64,000 nt of DNA. It comes from Cyrtodaria siliqua. Lineage: Eukaryota > Mollusca > Bivalvia > Adapedonta > Hiatellidae. The position numbers and the translations under genes are program-made. The stretch covers positions 279,885-343,884 of the forward strand of contig JAWPHD010001230.1 in the NCBI GenBank assembly GCA_037043455.1, read 5' to 3'. Under the pieces are notes generated by a model. The model was not told where the DNA came from. It searched no databases and saw only the letters and a list, made by a program, of their open reading frames with translations. Positions 1 to 13,022 of the stretch are shown in pieces; the stretch's first letter is position 1, and each line of letters opens with the position of its first letter.

Positions 1-568
1 TAGAAAAAGTCCCATATCAATATCACTTATAGTTTTCAAGAAGTAGTCGCTACAAACTTGTATTTTGAAAATCTTTTTTTAGCCATGGCGGCCATCTGGA
101 ATTTCCGGCCGACCTGAAATTTTGCTAGGATCAATTAGACATTAAGAGCAACATTCCTGTAAAGTTTCATGAAAATCTGCCACGTAGTTTCAGAGAAGTA
201 GTCGCTACAAGTTGTTACTATATAATTCTATGTAAACAAAGATGGCCGCTGGCAGCCATGTTTAACGTTGAATCAAAACGATTTTTGACAAGGACCAACA
301 TCATGTCATGCTGATCATTTTAGAAAAAGTCCCATATCAATATCACTTATAGTTATTAAGAAGTAGTCGCTACAAACTTGTTTTTTAAAAACATATTTTT
401 AGATCTGGCGGCCATCTTGGATTTCACATCAACATGAATTTTTGCTAGGATCAACTAGACTTCTTGGGCAACATTTCTGTTAAGTTTCATGAAAATCCAT
501 TCAGTAGTTTCAGAGGAGTAGTCGCTACAAAAAAATGTTTACGGACAGACGGACAGACAGACGGGACA
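1..568 (+). mobile_element. Family A element, 3' part, cut by the window start
   Basis: Core units alternate between two half-units, one with GGCCATCTTGGATTTC and one with AGATGGCCGCTGGC. Each half-unit is about 160 bp and begins at the marker GTAGTCGCTACAA. The core runs into a GGACAGACGG tract at 541-568 and then directly into the TGTG module instead of the normal A tail. The head lies outside the window. Confidence 0.85.
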
Positions 569-864
569 TACACAAAATCAGGCTTTGTGTGATTAAAACT
601 TGTGTGTCTGTTTTTTGTGTGTACGTTCGTACTTTGTGTGACTGTTTTTGACATTTTGTGTGTCGTTTTTACCTTTTGGACACATTTAAGTCACACAAGC
701 TCCCTTCCCCTTGTGTGACTGCAATTTTTTATTGCTTTAAATGAAGAAATAGACTATTTCCTGCGCATAGAGACATACTTGCTTGTGTGTCAGTCACACA
801 ACATACTTGCTTGTGTGTCAGTCACACAAGAAAAAAAAGTCACACAAGTATACTTTATACATAA
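569..864 (+). repeat. TGTG/CACA-rich module, copy 1
   Basis: About 295 bp in which TGTGTGACT-type words on the left and AGTCACACAAG-type words on the right face each other, so the module is partly self-complementary. It ends at ...TATACTTTATACATAA just before a family C head. The same module precedes a C element at 53701 and fills the right edge from 63716. Confidence 0.8.
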
Positions 865-2912
865 AACAAGAGGGCCATGATGGCCCTATATCGCTCACCT
901 GAGTAAATCTGAACCAATACAAAAGGGCCAAGATGGCCGGCCCTAAAGCGATCACCTGAGTACTGGCACATTATCGAACTTCTGGTTAAGATTGTTCAAG
1001 AAATGTGGGCTCTGTTGTGTATAACAACATTGATATAGACGGTTTAAGACCCTGACAAAGTTTGGTAAGAAGGTGCTAGAGAGTAACGCCTTGGGCAGAG
1101 CCAATTGTGACCCCAGGGCTACATGTAATATATGAGAGCTGTGTGCTTTGTGGTTTTAGAGAAGAAGATTTTTTTAATTTTTCCCTATACAAGTCTATGT
1201 AAAACGTGACCCCTGGGGCGGGGCCAAATGTGAACCCAGGGTCACCATTTGAACAAGCTTGGTAAAGGACCATAACAGTATAGTAAATGCAAAATATTAA
1301 ACCTCTGGCTCTTGTAGTTCCAGAGAAGAAGACTTTAATGTAAAACTGTGACCCACGGAGTGGGGTCAAATTTTACCCCAGGGTCACCATTTGAACAAAC
1401 TTGGTAGAGGACCATAAGCTTATAGCAAATGCAAAATATTAAACCTCTAGCCCTTGCAGTTCCAGAGAAGATCTTTTTCAGTTTTTCCCTATACAAGCCT
1501 ATGTAAAACTGTGACCCCCGGGGCGGGGCCAAATGTGACCCCTGGGTCACCACATTTGAACCAAATTGGAAGAGGACCATGAGCTTATAGCAAATGCAAA
1601 ATATTAAACCTCTGGCTCTTGCAGTTTCAGAGAAGAAGATTTTTTAAGTTTTTCCCTATACACTTCTATGTAAAACGTGACTCTTGGGGCGGGGCCAAAT
1701 GTAATGTGACACAATGGTCACCATTTGAACAAACTTGGTAAAGGACCATAAGCTTATAGTAAATGCAAAATATCAAACCTCTGTCTCATGTAGTTTCCGA
1801 GAAGTTTTTTAATTTTTTTTCCTATATAAGTCTATGTAAAACTGTGACCTCCGGGGCGAGGACAAATTTGACCCCAGGGTCACCATTTGAACAAACTAAG
1901 TAGAGGACCATAAGCTGATGCTACATGTAATACATGAGAGCTCCGTGCCATGTGGTTTCAGAGAAGAAGATTTTTTTCAGTTTTTCCCTATACAAGCCTA
2001 TGTAAAACTGTGACCCCGGGGCAGGGCCAAGTATGAGCCCTGGGTCACCATTTGAACAAACTTGGTAGAGGACCATAAGCTTATAGCAAATGCAAAATAT
2101 TAAACCTCTGGCTCTTGCAGTTTCAGAGAAGAAGATTTTTCAAGTTTTTCCCTATACATGTCTATGTAAAACATGTGACCCTTGGGGCGGGACCAAATGT
2201 GACCCGAGGGTCACCATTTGAACAAAATTGGTAAAGGACTATAAGCTTATAGTAAATACAAAATATCAAACCTCTGGCTCTTTTAGTTTCCGAGAAGAAT
2301 TTTTTTTACCCCCTATATATTAAGTCTATGTAAATTGTGACCCCCGGGGCGGGGACAAATTTGACCCCAGGGTCAACTTAGTAAAGGAACATAAGCTGAT
2401 GCTACATGTAATACATGAGACCTCTGTGCCTTGTGGTTTCAGAGAAGAAGATTTTTTAAAGTTTTTTTCCTATATGGAAAACAGGCAAAATCTCATATAC
2501 AAACTTTGGACCCCAGGGGCATGGCCATTTTTGACCCCAGGGACTTCATTTGAACAAACTTGACCCCAGGGACTTCATTTGAACAAACTTGATAGTCTTG
2601 GCGTTGGTGATCATTTTAAAAGAAAAACTGTTGAAATCTGTCCAGTTGTTCTTGAGAAGAAGATTTTTTAAGGTTTCGACCATATATGGTAATGGCGGCC
2701 ATTTTAGATGTCGCGCTGACCTAATTTTAACAAATCTAAAAAGCATTCATCTAAGGATCATCCACGTGAAGTTTGGTCAAAATTGGCCAAGCGGTTTCTG
2801 AGGAGAAGTCGTTTGAAGCAAAAGTTAACGACGACGACGACGGACGGACGACGGGGACGAAGAGTGATCCCAATAGCTCACCTTTGAGCCTTCGGCTCAG
2901 GTGAGCTAAAAA
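865..2912 (+). mobile_element. Family C tandem-core element, complete
   Basis: The head is AACAAG plus the palindrome AGGGCCATGATGGCCCT plus sub-TIR CGCTCACCTGAG; a second, degenerate head-like copy follows at about 926-962. The core units of about 160 bp carry GGGGCGGGGCCAAATGTGACC and TTTCAGAGAAGAAGATTTT. The last segment (2590-2830) has CCATATATGG and GGCGGCCATTTT, then a GACGACGGACGG tract. It ends in the hairpin GAGCC-TTC-GGCTC with CAGGTGAGCTAAAAA. Structure resembles pearl/HINE elements (inference). No transposase ORF is present. Confidence 0.88.
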
Positions 2913-3030
2913 GACACACAAGGCGCTCCTGTAAACTCGGACAGACAGACGGACGGACGGACGGACATACGGACGACGGACGCCGCACCACGGCATAAGC
3001 TCTGCTGATCTCTGATCAGTCGAGCTAAAA
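2913..3030 (+). mobile_element. Remainder of the TGTG module and family A tail, downstream of the C insertion
   Basis: GACACACAAGGCGCTCCTGT continues the TGTG module on the far side of the C element. A GACGGACGG tract and the A terminal hairpin (GCTGATC-TCT-GATCAG ... GAGCTAAAAA) follow. This is what would be left if C had inserted into a larger A-type element. Confidence 0.75.
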
Positions 3031-3687
3031 ATACATATAGCATTTTTCAACAAATCAAGCGCCATAACCTGTCGTTACTAACTAGATCTAGATGGTTTTC
3101 GAACTTGTCCAAAATTTCATTGATATACCATGCTTTGCACAACTAGACATCATACCGAGGCTTCCTGCCAAATTTTGTAGAAATCCAACAAGCCGTTTAG
3201 GAGGAGTAGCGCAGACAAGAAATTTAAAGTAAAAATGTCAAACTGCCATAACTCCGTCATAAATCAGCAAACTGGAACAAAAGCGTGACATGCACAACTA
3301 GACATCTTACCGATGCTTCCTCCCAAGTTTTGTCAAAATCCAACAAGGCGTTTAGGAGGAGTAGCGCTGACAAGAAATTAAAACAAAAATGTCAATGGGC
3401 TGTAACTCCATCAAAAATCAATGAACCAGAACAAAGGCACAGCAATGCTTCCTGCCAACACGGCGTTAACACCAAAAAAAGAAAAAAATAATAATAATAA
3501 TGAAATAAGAAAATTAAACAAAAGAAAAAAATAATCAAGAAATTTAAAAAAAATATGTCAAGGGGCTGTAACTCACTCAAAAATCAATGAACTGTAAAAA
3601 ATGCAATAGGCACAGCAATGCTTCCTGCTGGCATGGCGTTAATACCAAAAAAAAAAATGAAATAAGAAAATTAAAAAAAAAGTTCAA
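3031..3687 (+). repeat. Family J core array with A-rich stretches
   Basis: Units of about 155 bp contain CCGTTTAGGAGGAGTAGCGC, AAGTTTTGTCAAAATCC and GGCCATAACTCC-like text. They decay into A-rich sequence at 3475-3560 and 3650-3690. Neither head nor tail is recognisable. Related units occur at 22421-22537 and 58870-59242. Confidence 0.6.
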
Positions 3688-4102
3688 AACAAGAGGCCCA
3701 AGAGGGCCTGTGGACGCTCTACTGGCTAACATGGCTCTTATAACATCAATGAAGCGAGTGACTGCCATTTACGTTTTTTGAAAGTTTCGGGCAAAAAACA
3801 GCTTTTAAACTAAATCAAGGGCCATAACTAAAGAATCTGGTAAAGTTTGGTAAAGATCAGATGAAAAATGAAGGCCATACTGTATTAACGAGGCAAAATA
3901 TAGCATTTTTAACTAAATCAAGAGCCATAACTCCTCTGTTACTGGTCCGACTGGTAGAGCTAAAAAAAAAAAAAAATGGAAAAAAGAAATTCAAAAAAAA
4001 CATATTAAAATTATTTTTTTTAAAAAAACAATCAATAAATAATAATAATAATTAAAAAGAAAAATTAAAATTAAAAAATAAAAAAAAAATAAAAAAAAAA
4101 AA

Positions 4103-4151
<49 letters not shown>

Positions 4152-5354
4152 TTAAAAAAAAAAAATAAAAAGAAATTAAAAAAAAAATATATAATATAAA
4201 AATAATACTAATGTAAAAATAAAGTCATAAAATCTGGTAAAGTTTGGCAAAGATCAGATGCAAAATGAAGGCCCTATCGTATGACGAGGCAAATTATAGC
4301 ATTTTTAACAAAATCAAGGGTCATAACTCCGCTGTTACTGGTCCGATCTGGCTGGTTTTCGAACTTGACCAAGCTTTCATAGACATTAACAATCTGATAC
4401 AGTTTGGTAAAGATCAGATGAAAAATGAAGGTCCTATCGTCTTAACGATGCAAAATATATCATTTTGAACTAAATCACGGGCCATAACTCCGATGTTACT
4501 GGCCCGATAAGAATGGTTTTCGAACTTGTCCGAGCTTTCATTGATATTAACAACCTGATAAATTTTGGTAAAGATCGGATGAACAATGAAGCTCCTATAG
4601 TCTTAACGAGGCAAAATACAGCATTTTTAACTAAATCAAGGGCCATAACTCCGCTGTTTCTAGTCCGATATGGCTGGTTTTCGAACTTATCCAAGCTTTC
4701 ATTGATATTAACAATCTGATCAAGTTTGGTAAAGATCAGATGAACAATGAAGCCCCTATCGTCTTAACGAGGCAAAATATAGCATTTTTTAACTAAATCA
4801 AGGGCCATAACTCCGCTGTTACTGGTCTGATATGGCTGGTTTTCAAACTTGTTCGAGCTTTCAATGACATTAACAATCTGATAAAGATTGGTAAAGATTG
4901 GATGAACAATGAAGCCCCTATCGTCTTAACAATGCAAAATATAGCATTTTTAACTAAATCAAGGGCCACAACTCCGCTGTTACTAGTCCGATCTGGCTGG
5001 TTTTCGAACTTGTCCGAGCTTTCATTGATATTAACAATGTGGTAAAGTTTGGTAAAGATAGGATGAAAAATAAAGGCCCTATCGTCTTAACGAGGCAAAA
5101 TTTAGCAATATAGCATTTTTAACTAAATCAAGGGCCATAACTCCGCTGTTACTTGTCCGATCTGGCTGGTTTTCGAACTCATCCGAGCTTTCATTGATAT
5201 TAACAACCTGTTAAAGTTTGGTAAAGATCGGATGAAAAATGAAGGCCCTATCGTCTTAACGAGACAAAAGTTAACAACAGACGACGGACGGACGGACGAC
5301 GGACAACTCGGCATCCCATAAGCTCTGCTGGCCTTCGGCCAGTAGAGCTAAAAA
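3688..5354 (+). mobile_element. Family B element with an A-rich expansion inside
   Basis: Head AACAAG, hairpin AGGCCCAAGAGGGCCT and sub-TIR GCTCTACTGGC, then type B1 units of about 160 bp (GGCCATAACTCCGCTGTTAC ... TCATTGATATTAACAATCTG ... AAGTTTGGTAAAGATC). It ends with GACGGACGG, then GCTGGCC-TTC-GGCCAG and GAGCTAAAAA. A premature tail-like CTGGTAGAGCTAAAA at about 3950 is followed by roughly 250 bp of almost pure A/T. Confidence 0.88.
3960..4220. repeat. A-rich low-complexity tract with (TA)n
   Basis: Long A runs are broken by single T, with a short (AT)n at 4136-4152. The tract starts directly on a tail-like GAGCTAAAA, so it probably grew from the A-rich element end by slippage (inference). 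Confidence 0.85.
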
Positions 5355-5425
5355 GAAGAAAAAAATCTAACAAAAATTAATTAAAACAATTTTTTTTAAT
5401 TCAAACAAAACATTACTAATAATAA

Positions 5426-7340
5426 AACAAGAGGCCCAAGAGGGCCTGTGGACGCTCTACTTGCTAACATGGCTCTTATAACATCAATGAAGCGAGTGAC
5501 TGCCATTTACGTCTTTTTGGAAGTTTCGGGCAAAAAACAGCTTTTGAACTAAATCAAGGGCCATAACTAAAGAATCTGATAAAGTTTGGTAAAGATCAGA
5601 TGAAAATGAAGGCCCTACCGTATTAACGAGGCAAAATATAGCATTTTTAACTCAATCAAGAGCCATAAATCCTCTGTTACTGGTCCAACTGGTCCAACAT
5701 AGAGCTAAAAAAAAAAAATTAATTAAAAACAAAAAAAAACAGAAAAAATAAAATAAAATAAAAAATAAAAAAAAAATAATTAAAAAAAAAAAATTAAAAT
5801 TAAAAATTTAAAAAAAAAATAAAAAAAAAAATATATTAATTTAAAAAAATAATTAAAAAAATAAAAGTTTGGTAAACGATCGGATGAAAAATGAAGGCCC
5901 TCTCGTCTTAACGAGGCAAAATATAGTGTTTTTAACTAAATCAAGGGCCATAACCAAGCTGTTACTGGTCCGATATGTTTGGTTTACGAACTTGTCCGAG
6001 CTTTCATTGATATTAACAATGTGTTAAAGTTTGGTAAAGATAGGTTGAAAAATGAAGGCCCTATCGTCTTAATGAGGCAAACTATAGCATTTTTAACTAA
6101 ATCAAGGGCCATAACTCCGCTGTTATTGGTCCGATATGGCTAGTTTTCGAACTTGCACAAGCTTTCATTGATATTAACAATCTGATAAAGTTTGGTAAAG
6201 ATCAGATGAACAATGAAGCCCCTATCGTCTTAACGAGGCAAAATATAGCATTTTTAACTAAATCAAGGGCGACAGCTCCGCTGTTACTGGTCCGATATGG
6301 TTGGTTTTCGAACTTGTCCGAGATTTCAATGACATTAACAATCTGATAAAGTTTGATAAAGATCGGATGAACAATGAAGCCCCTATCGTCTTAACGAGGC
6401 AAAATATAGCATTTTTAACTAAATCAAGGGCCATAACTCCGCTCTTACTATTCCGATATGGCTGGTTTTCGAACTTGTCCGAGCTTTCATTGATATTAAC
6501 AATCTGATAAAGTCTGGTAAAGATTGGATGAACAATGAAGCCCCTAGCGTCTTAACGAGGCAAAATATAGCATTTTTAACTAAATCAAGGGCCATAACTC
6601 CGCTGTTACTAGTCCGATATGGCTGGTTTTCGAACCTGTCCGAGCTTTCATTGATATTAACAATGTGGTAACGTTTGGTAAAGATATGATGAAAAACGAA
6701 GGCCCTACCAATTTAACGAGGCAAAATATAGCAATATAGCATTTTCAACTAAATCAAGGACCATAACTCTGGTGTTACTGGTCCGATCTGGCTGGTTTTC
6801 GAACTTGTCCGAGCTTTCATTGATATTAACAATGTGGTAAAGTTTGGTAAAGATAGGTTGAAAAATGAAGGCCCTATCGTCTTAACTAGGCAAATATAGC
6901 AATATAGCATTTTTAACTAAATCAAGGGCCATAACTCCACAGTTACCTGGCCGATCTGGCTGGTTTTCGAACTCATCCGAGCTTTCATTGATATTAACAA
7001 CCTGTTAAAGTTTGGTAAAGATTGGATGAAAAATGAAGGCCCTATCGTCTTAACGAGGCAAATATAGCAATATAGCATTTTTTAACTAAATCAAGGGCCA
7101 TAACTCTGCTGTTACTTGGCCGATCTGGCTGGTTTTCGAACTCATCCGAGCTTTCATTGATATTAACAACCTGTTAAAGTTTGGTAAAGATTGGATGAAA
7201 AATGAAGGCCTTATCGTCTTAACGAGACAAAAGTTAACAACGGACGGACGACGGACGACGGACGGACGACGGACGGACGGACGACGGACAACTCGGCATC
7301 CCATAAGCTCTGCTGGCCTTTGGCCAGTAGAGCTAAAAAA
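5426..7340 (+). mobile_element. Family B element, complete
   Basis: Head and sub-TIR as in the 3688 copy, a short A-rich expansion at 5700-5865, then about nine B1 units. The end is a GACGGACGACGGACGG tract, AACTCGGCATCCCATAAG and the terminal hairpin, here GCTGGCC-TTT-GGCCAG, closing with GAGCTAAAAA. Adjacent units are very similar, which suggests recent homogenisation or unit expansion. Confidence 0.88.
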
Positions 7341-7573
7341 GGGCAAAACATCTGGTAAAGTTTGGTAAAGGTCAGATGAAAAATGAAAGCCCTATCGTAT
7401 TAACGAGGCAAAATATAGCATTTTTAACGAAATCAAGGGCGATAACTCCGCTGTTATTGGTCCGATCTGGCTGGTTTTCGAACTTATGCGAGCTTTCATT
7501 GATATTAAGAATCTGGTAAAGTTTGGTAAAGATTGGATGAAAAATAAAGGTCTTTAGCCAGTAGAGCTAAAAA
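7341..7573 (+). mobile_element. Partial family B core with terminal hairpin remnant
   Basis: About 1.3 B1 units end directly in TTTAGCCAGTAGAGCTAAAAA, without the GACGGAC tract. It looks like an internal deletion product. Confidence 0.7.
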
Positions 7574-8667
7574 TCATCAGCTCCAAAAAGTAGGTCAAGG
7601 TCATGCATGAAATCCAGGCATCCAAAAAAAAAGTTGCACTAACGAAGACACAACTACGTCAAAATAGAATGTTTTCTTCCAAAGATTATGCTATAAATTA
7701 GGTTTAAAACATCTAGTGCATAATTCTAGTTCATGAGAAAGTGAAGTAAATGTAACTATTAAAGTTATCTGCCCTTTGCTTGAATGGTGAAGGTCACATC
7801 CACATTTGCTTTGTCACGTTGCAATGTACCACTCAAGATACAACTATAAGCAAAGTTTGAAAGGTCTTAGTGCATACAGTTTGTGAAAAAGTGACCTAAA
7901 TGCCAAAGTTGAAGGTAAAAATTATAAGGTTATCTGCCCTTTGCTTGGAGGGTCAAGGTCACTTCACATTTGCTTTGTCACGTTGCCATGTACCACCCAA
8001 GATACAACTATAAGCAAAGTTTGAAAGGTCTAGTGCATACAGTTTGTGAAAAGGTGACCTAAACGCAAAAGTTGAACCTAAAAAATTAGTAAGTTATCTG
8101 CCCTTTGCTTGGACGGTCAAGGTCACTTCCACATTTGCTTTGTTACGTTGCGATGTACCACCCATGAACAAACTATAAGCAAAGTTTGAAAGGTCTAGTG
8201 CATACAGTTTGTGAGAAAAATGACCTAAACGCAAAAAGTTGAACCTAAAAATTATTAAGTTATCTGCCCTTTGCTTGGAGGGTCAAGGTCACTTCACATT
8301 TGCTTTGTCACATTGCCATGTACCACCCAAGATACAACTATAAGCAAAGTTTGAAAGGTCTAGTGCATACAGTTTGTGAAAAAAGTGACCTAAACGCAAA
8401 AGTTGAACCTAAAATTTAGTAAGTTATCTGCCCTTTGCTTGGAGGGTCAAGGTCACTTCCACATTTGCTTTGTCACTTTGCGATGTACCCACCCATGATA
8501 CAACTATAAGCAAAGTTTGAAAGGTTCTAGTGCATACAGTTTGTGAGAAAATGACCTAAACGCAAAACTTGAATGTTGACACCGCCGCCACCACCCACCG
8601 CGCCACCGCCCCCGCCGGAAAAGCAACACCTATGTCTCTTTTTTTCTTCGAAAAGGCGAGACAAAAA
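7574..8667 (+). mobile_element. Family F tandem-core element
   Basis: Five units of about 165 bp carry CTGCCCTTTGCTTGGAGGGT, CAAGGTCACTTC and ATACAACTATAAGCAAAGTT. In place of GACGGAC there is a GCCGCCACC-rich tract at 8581-8625. The end is the hairpin GTCTC ... TTTTC-TTC-GAAAA ... GAGACAAAAA. The 5' head is missing; the array starts right after the previous element. The tail plan is like A-E but the sequence is different. Confidence 0.75.
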
Positions 8668-9030
8668 CTATGTCAATTAAATCCCTTACAACATCAACCT
8701 TAGTATATCCTCTTTTTTCTGCTCCAAATCACACTGTCGAACAGAAATAGGAATGATCTGTATTCAGAAATTTAGCAGGTGTGTAACCAGGGTCACACAC
8801 AGGTCACGTTATGCAATTTCTACTGAGAATTATGTTACTATCTCAATAGATTTGCTCTTGTCTCAGATTATAGTTGGAAAATCAGAATTAAAATAAAATC
8901 TCAAAATCCTACAATTTGTTTTCAGTCTTTTTCTGAGAGTCAAAATACAAAAGAGACTAAATCCTTACCCTTCTATGAATGTATAATGGACTGTCCTTTT
9001 AATTAGGACCAGTCCATTTGTAGTACAAAG
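8668..9030. other. Non-repeat intron-like stretch
   Basis: No coding exon or known repeat is visible. The only structure noted is an inverted repeat at about 8986-9026 (AATGGACTGTCC ... GGACCAGTCCATT) with a short spacer. Confidence 0.5.
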
Positions 9031-9942
9031 GAGTGTTTCGATCAAATGACTGATGAGCACCAAGACAGTTAAACCCTGATCAGACCTGCAAGATGTCGTG
9101 CCAGTCATTTTGGTAAAGGTTCCAAATCAATATCACTTATGTTTTTTGAGAAATCTATTTTTAACCATTGCGGCCATCTTGAATTTCTGACCGACCTGAA
9201 CTTTTGCTAGACATCAAGAGCAACATTCCGGTGAAGTTTCATGAAAATACGTCAAGTAGTTTCAGAGGAGTAGTCGCTACAAGTTTTCATTATATAACTC
9301 TATGTAAACAAAGATGGCCACTGGCGGCCATGTTTAACGTCGCATCAAAATAATTTTCGACAAGGATCAACATCATTCCATACTGATCATTTTCTGAAAA
9401 AGTCCCATATCAATATCACTTATAGATTTCAAGAAGAGTAGTCGCGTACAAACTTGTATTTTGAAAATCTATTTTTTAGCTGTGGCAGCCATCTTGAATT
9501 TTCCGACCAACATGAAATGTTGCTAGGATCATTTAGACATCAAGAGCAACATTCCTGTGAAGTTTCATGGAAATCCGTTGAGTAGTTTTAGAGGAGTAGT
9601 CGCTACAAGTTTTTACTAAATAACTCTATGTAAACAAAGATGGCCGCTGCAGCCATGTTTAACGTCGAATCAAAACGATTTTCGACAAGGACCAACATCA
9701 TGTCATGCTGATCATTTTAGAAAAAGTCCCATATCATAAGAGATTTGGCGGCCATCTTGGATTTTACTTCAACATGAATTTTTGCTAGGATCAACTAGAC
9801 TTCATGGGGCAACATTTCTGTAATGTTTCATGAATATCCATTTCAGTAGTTTCAGAGGAGTAGACGCTACAAAAAAAAGTTTACAGACGACAGACGCACC
9901 ACGGCATAAGCTCTGCTGATCTCTGATCAGTAGGAGCTAAAA
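9031..9942 (+). mobile_element. Family A element, head missing
   Basis: A-type units with GTAGTCGCTACAA run from a diverged start to a short GACGACAGACG tract and the A hairpin (GCTGATC-TCT-GATCAG, here TAGGAGCTAAAAA). Confidence 0.82.
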
Positions 9943-9970
9943 ACTCATGAACCAATGTTTCTTATGGAGA

Positions 9971-11081
9971 AACAAGAGGTCAATGACCTTGAAGCTCTAC
10001 TGATAGGTTTTTAATAGCTAGGATCAGCAATTCCTGTTAAGTTTCATGAAATCCATCAAGTAGTTTCAGAGGAGTAGTCGCTACAAGTTTTCATTATATA
10101 ACTCTATGTAAAATAAAGATGGCCTCTGGCGGCCATGTTTAAAGTCAAAATAATTTTCGACAAGGACTAACATCATGTCATGCTGATCATTTTAGAAAAA
10201 GTCCCCATATCAATATCAGTTATAGTTTTCAAGAAGTAGTCGCTACAAATTTGCTTTTTGAAAATCTATTTTTAGCCGTGGCGGCCATCTTGAATTTCAA
10301 GCCGACTGAAGTTTTGCTAGATCAATAAGACATCAAGAGCAACATTCAGTGTTAAGTTTCATGAAAATCCGTCAAGTAGTTTCAGAGAAGTAGTTGCTAC
10401 AAGTTTTCATTATAAAACTCTATGTAAACAAAGAATGGCCGCTGGCAGCCATGTTTAACGTCGAATCAAAATTAATTTTCAACAAGGATCAACATCATGT
10501 CATACTGATCATTTTAGGAAAAGAGACATATCAATATCACTTATAGTTTTCAAGAAGTAGTCGCTACAAACTTGTTTTTTGAAAAATTATTTTTAGCCGT
10601 GGTGGCCATTTGAATTTTCCAGCCGACCTGAAATTTTGCTAGTCAAGAGCTACATTCCTGTGAAGTTTCATGAAAATCTGTCAAGTAGTTTCAGAGGAGT
10701 AGTCGCTACAAGTTTTCATTACATAACTCTATGTAAACAAAGATGGCCACTGGCGGCCATGTTTAATGTCAAATCAAAACGATTTTCGAAAAGGACCAAC
10801 ATCATGTCATGCTCATCAATTTTCGAAAAAGTCCTATATCAACATCACTTATAGTTTTCAAGAAGTAGTCGCTACAAACTTCTTTTTAAAAATTTATTTT
10901 TAGATCTGGCAGGATCAACTAGACTTCATGGGTAACAATTCTGTAAAGTTTCATGAAAATTCCATTCAGTAGTTTCAGAGGAGTAGTCGCTACAAAAAAA
11001 AGTTGACAAGACAGACGGACGACAGACACCGCACCACGGGCATAAGCTCTGTTGCTGATCTCTGATCAGTAGAGCTAAAAA
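9971..11081 (+). mobile_element. Family A element, complete
   Basis: Head AACAAGAGGTCAATGACC, sub-TIR AGCTCTACTGAT, and about seven alternating half-units. The short tract GACAGACGGACG and the tail GCTGATC-TCT-GATCAGTAG AGCTAAAA run without a gap into the next element's head (family C at 11082). Confidence 0.88.
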
Positions 11082-13021
11082 AACAAGAGGGCCATGATGG
11101 CCCTATATCGCTCACCTGAGTTAATTTGATCCAATAAAAGAGGGCCAGGGCCAAGATGGCCCTAAAGCGATCACCTGAGTACTGGCACATTATCGAACTT
11201 CTTCGAAATCTTATGGTCATATACAATCTGTGCAAGTTTGGTTAAGGTTGTTCAAGAAATGTGGGCTCTGTTGCGTATAACAACATTGATATAGACAGTT
11301 TAAGACACTGACAAAGTTGGTAAAGATCAAATACAAAATGAAGGTGCCAGAGAATAACACATTGGGCAGAGCCAAATGTGACCCCAGGGCTACATGTAAT
11401 ATATGAGAACTGTGTGCTTTGTTGTTTTAGAGAAGAAGATTTTTTAAGTTTTTCCCTATACAAGTCTATGTAAAACGTGACCACTGGGGCGGGGCCAAAT
11501 GTGAACCCAGGGTCACCATTTGAACAAACTTGGTAAAGGACCATAAGAGTATAGTAAATGCAAAATATTAAATCCCTGGCTCTTGTAGTTCCAGAGAAGA
11601 AGACTTTAATGTGTTTCCTATGTAAGTCTATGTAAAACTGTGACCCACGGAGTGGGGTCAAATTTTGACCCTGGGTCATCATTTGAACAAACTTGGTAGA
11701 GGACCACAATCTAATAGTAAATGCAAAATATTAAACCTCTGGCTCTTGCAGTTTCAGAGAAGATTGTTTTTTTCCTATATATATAAGTTTATATAAAACT
11801 GTGACCCCCGGGGCGGGGCCAAATGTGACCCCTGGGTCACCATTTGAACAAAATTGGTAGAGGACCATGAGCTTACAGCAAAAGAAAAATATTAAACCTC
11901 TGGCTTTTGCAGTTTCAGAGAAGAAGATTTTTTAAGTTTTTCCCTATACATCTCTATGTAAAACTGTGACCCCAAGGGCGGGGACAAATTTGACCCCAGG
12001 GTCACCATTTGAACAAACTAAGTAGAGAACCATAAGCTGATGCTACATGTAATACATGAGAGCTCAGTGCCATGTGGTTCCAGAGAAGAAGATTTTTATT
12101 AGTTTTTCCCTATACAAGCCTATGTAAAACTGTGACCCCCGGGGCGGGGCCAAATGTAACCCCAGGGTCACCATTTAAAACTTGGTAGTGGACCATAAGC
12201 TTATAGCAAATGCAAAATATTAAACCTTTGGCTGTTGCAGTTTCAGAAAAGAAGATTTTTTAAGTTTTTCCCTATACATGTCTATGTAAAACATGTGACC
12301 CTTGGGGCGGGGCCAAATGTGACCCCAGGGTCACCATTTGAATAAACTTTGTAAAGGACCTTAAGCTTATAGTAAATGCTAGATATCAAACCTTTGGCTC
12401 TTGCAGTTACCGAGAAGAAGATTTAAAAAAAAAATATCCTATATAAGTCTATGTAAAACTGTGACCCCCGGGGCGGGGACAAATTTGACCCCAGGGTCAC
12501 CATTTGAACAAACTTAGTAGAGGACCATAAGCTGATGTTACATGTAATACATGAGACATCTGTGCCTTGTGGTTTAAGAGAAGATTTTTTAAAGTTTTTT
12601 CCTATATGTCTATATGAAAAACATGCAAAATCTCAATATACAAACTTTGGACCCCCGGGGCATAACCATTTTTGACCCCGGGGACTTCATTTGAACAAAC
12701 TTGATAGTCTAGACGTTGGCGATCATTTTAAAAGAAAAACTGTCGAAATCTGTCCAGCGGTTCTTGAGAAGAAGATTTTTCAAGGTTTCAACCATTTATG
12801 GTAATGGCAGCCATCTTGGACGTCGCGCTGACCTAATTTTAACAAATCTAAAAAGCATTCATCTAAGGATCATCCACGTGAAGTTTAGTCAAAATTGGCC
12901 AAGCGGTTTCTGAGGAGAAGTTATTTGAAGCAAAAGTTAACGACGGACGGACGACGGCCGACGGACGACGGACGAAGAGTGATCCCAATAGCTCACCTTT
13001 GAGCCTTCGGCTCAGGTGAGC
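11082..13021 (+). mobile_element. Family C element, complete
   Basis: The head hairpin AGGGCCATGATGGCCCT is followed by a second head-like block at about 11133-11180, then C units with GGGGCGGGGCCAAATGTGACC. The 3' segment has GGCAGCCATCTTGG, then GACGGACGACGG and the GAGCC-TTC-GGCTCAGGTGAGC hairpin. The terminal TAAAAA has been replaced by the start of the next A element. Confidence 0.88.
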
Positions 13022-13022
13022 A

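Noticed and set aside
1076..1580. Minus-strand frames over the C core
   Set aside because: Same reason: they lie entirely in tandem C units and recur at 11242-11709 and 55080-55310 with frame breaks.
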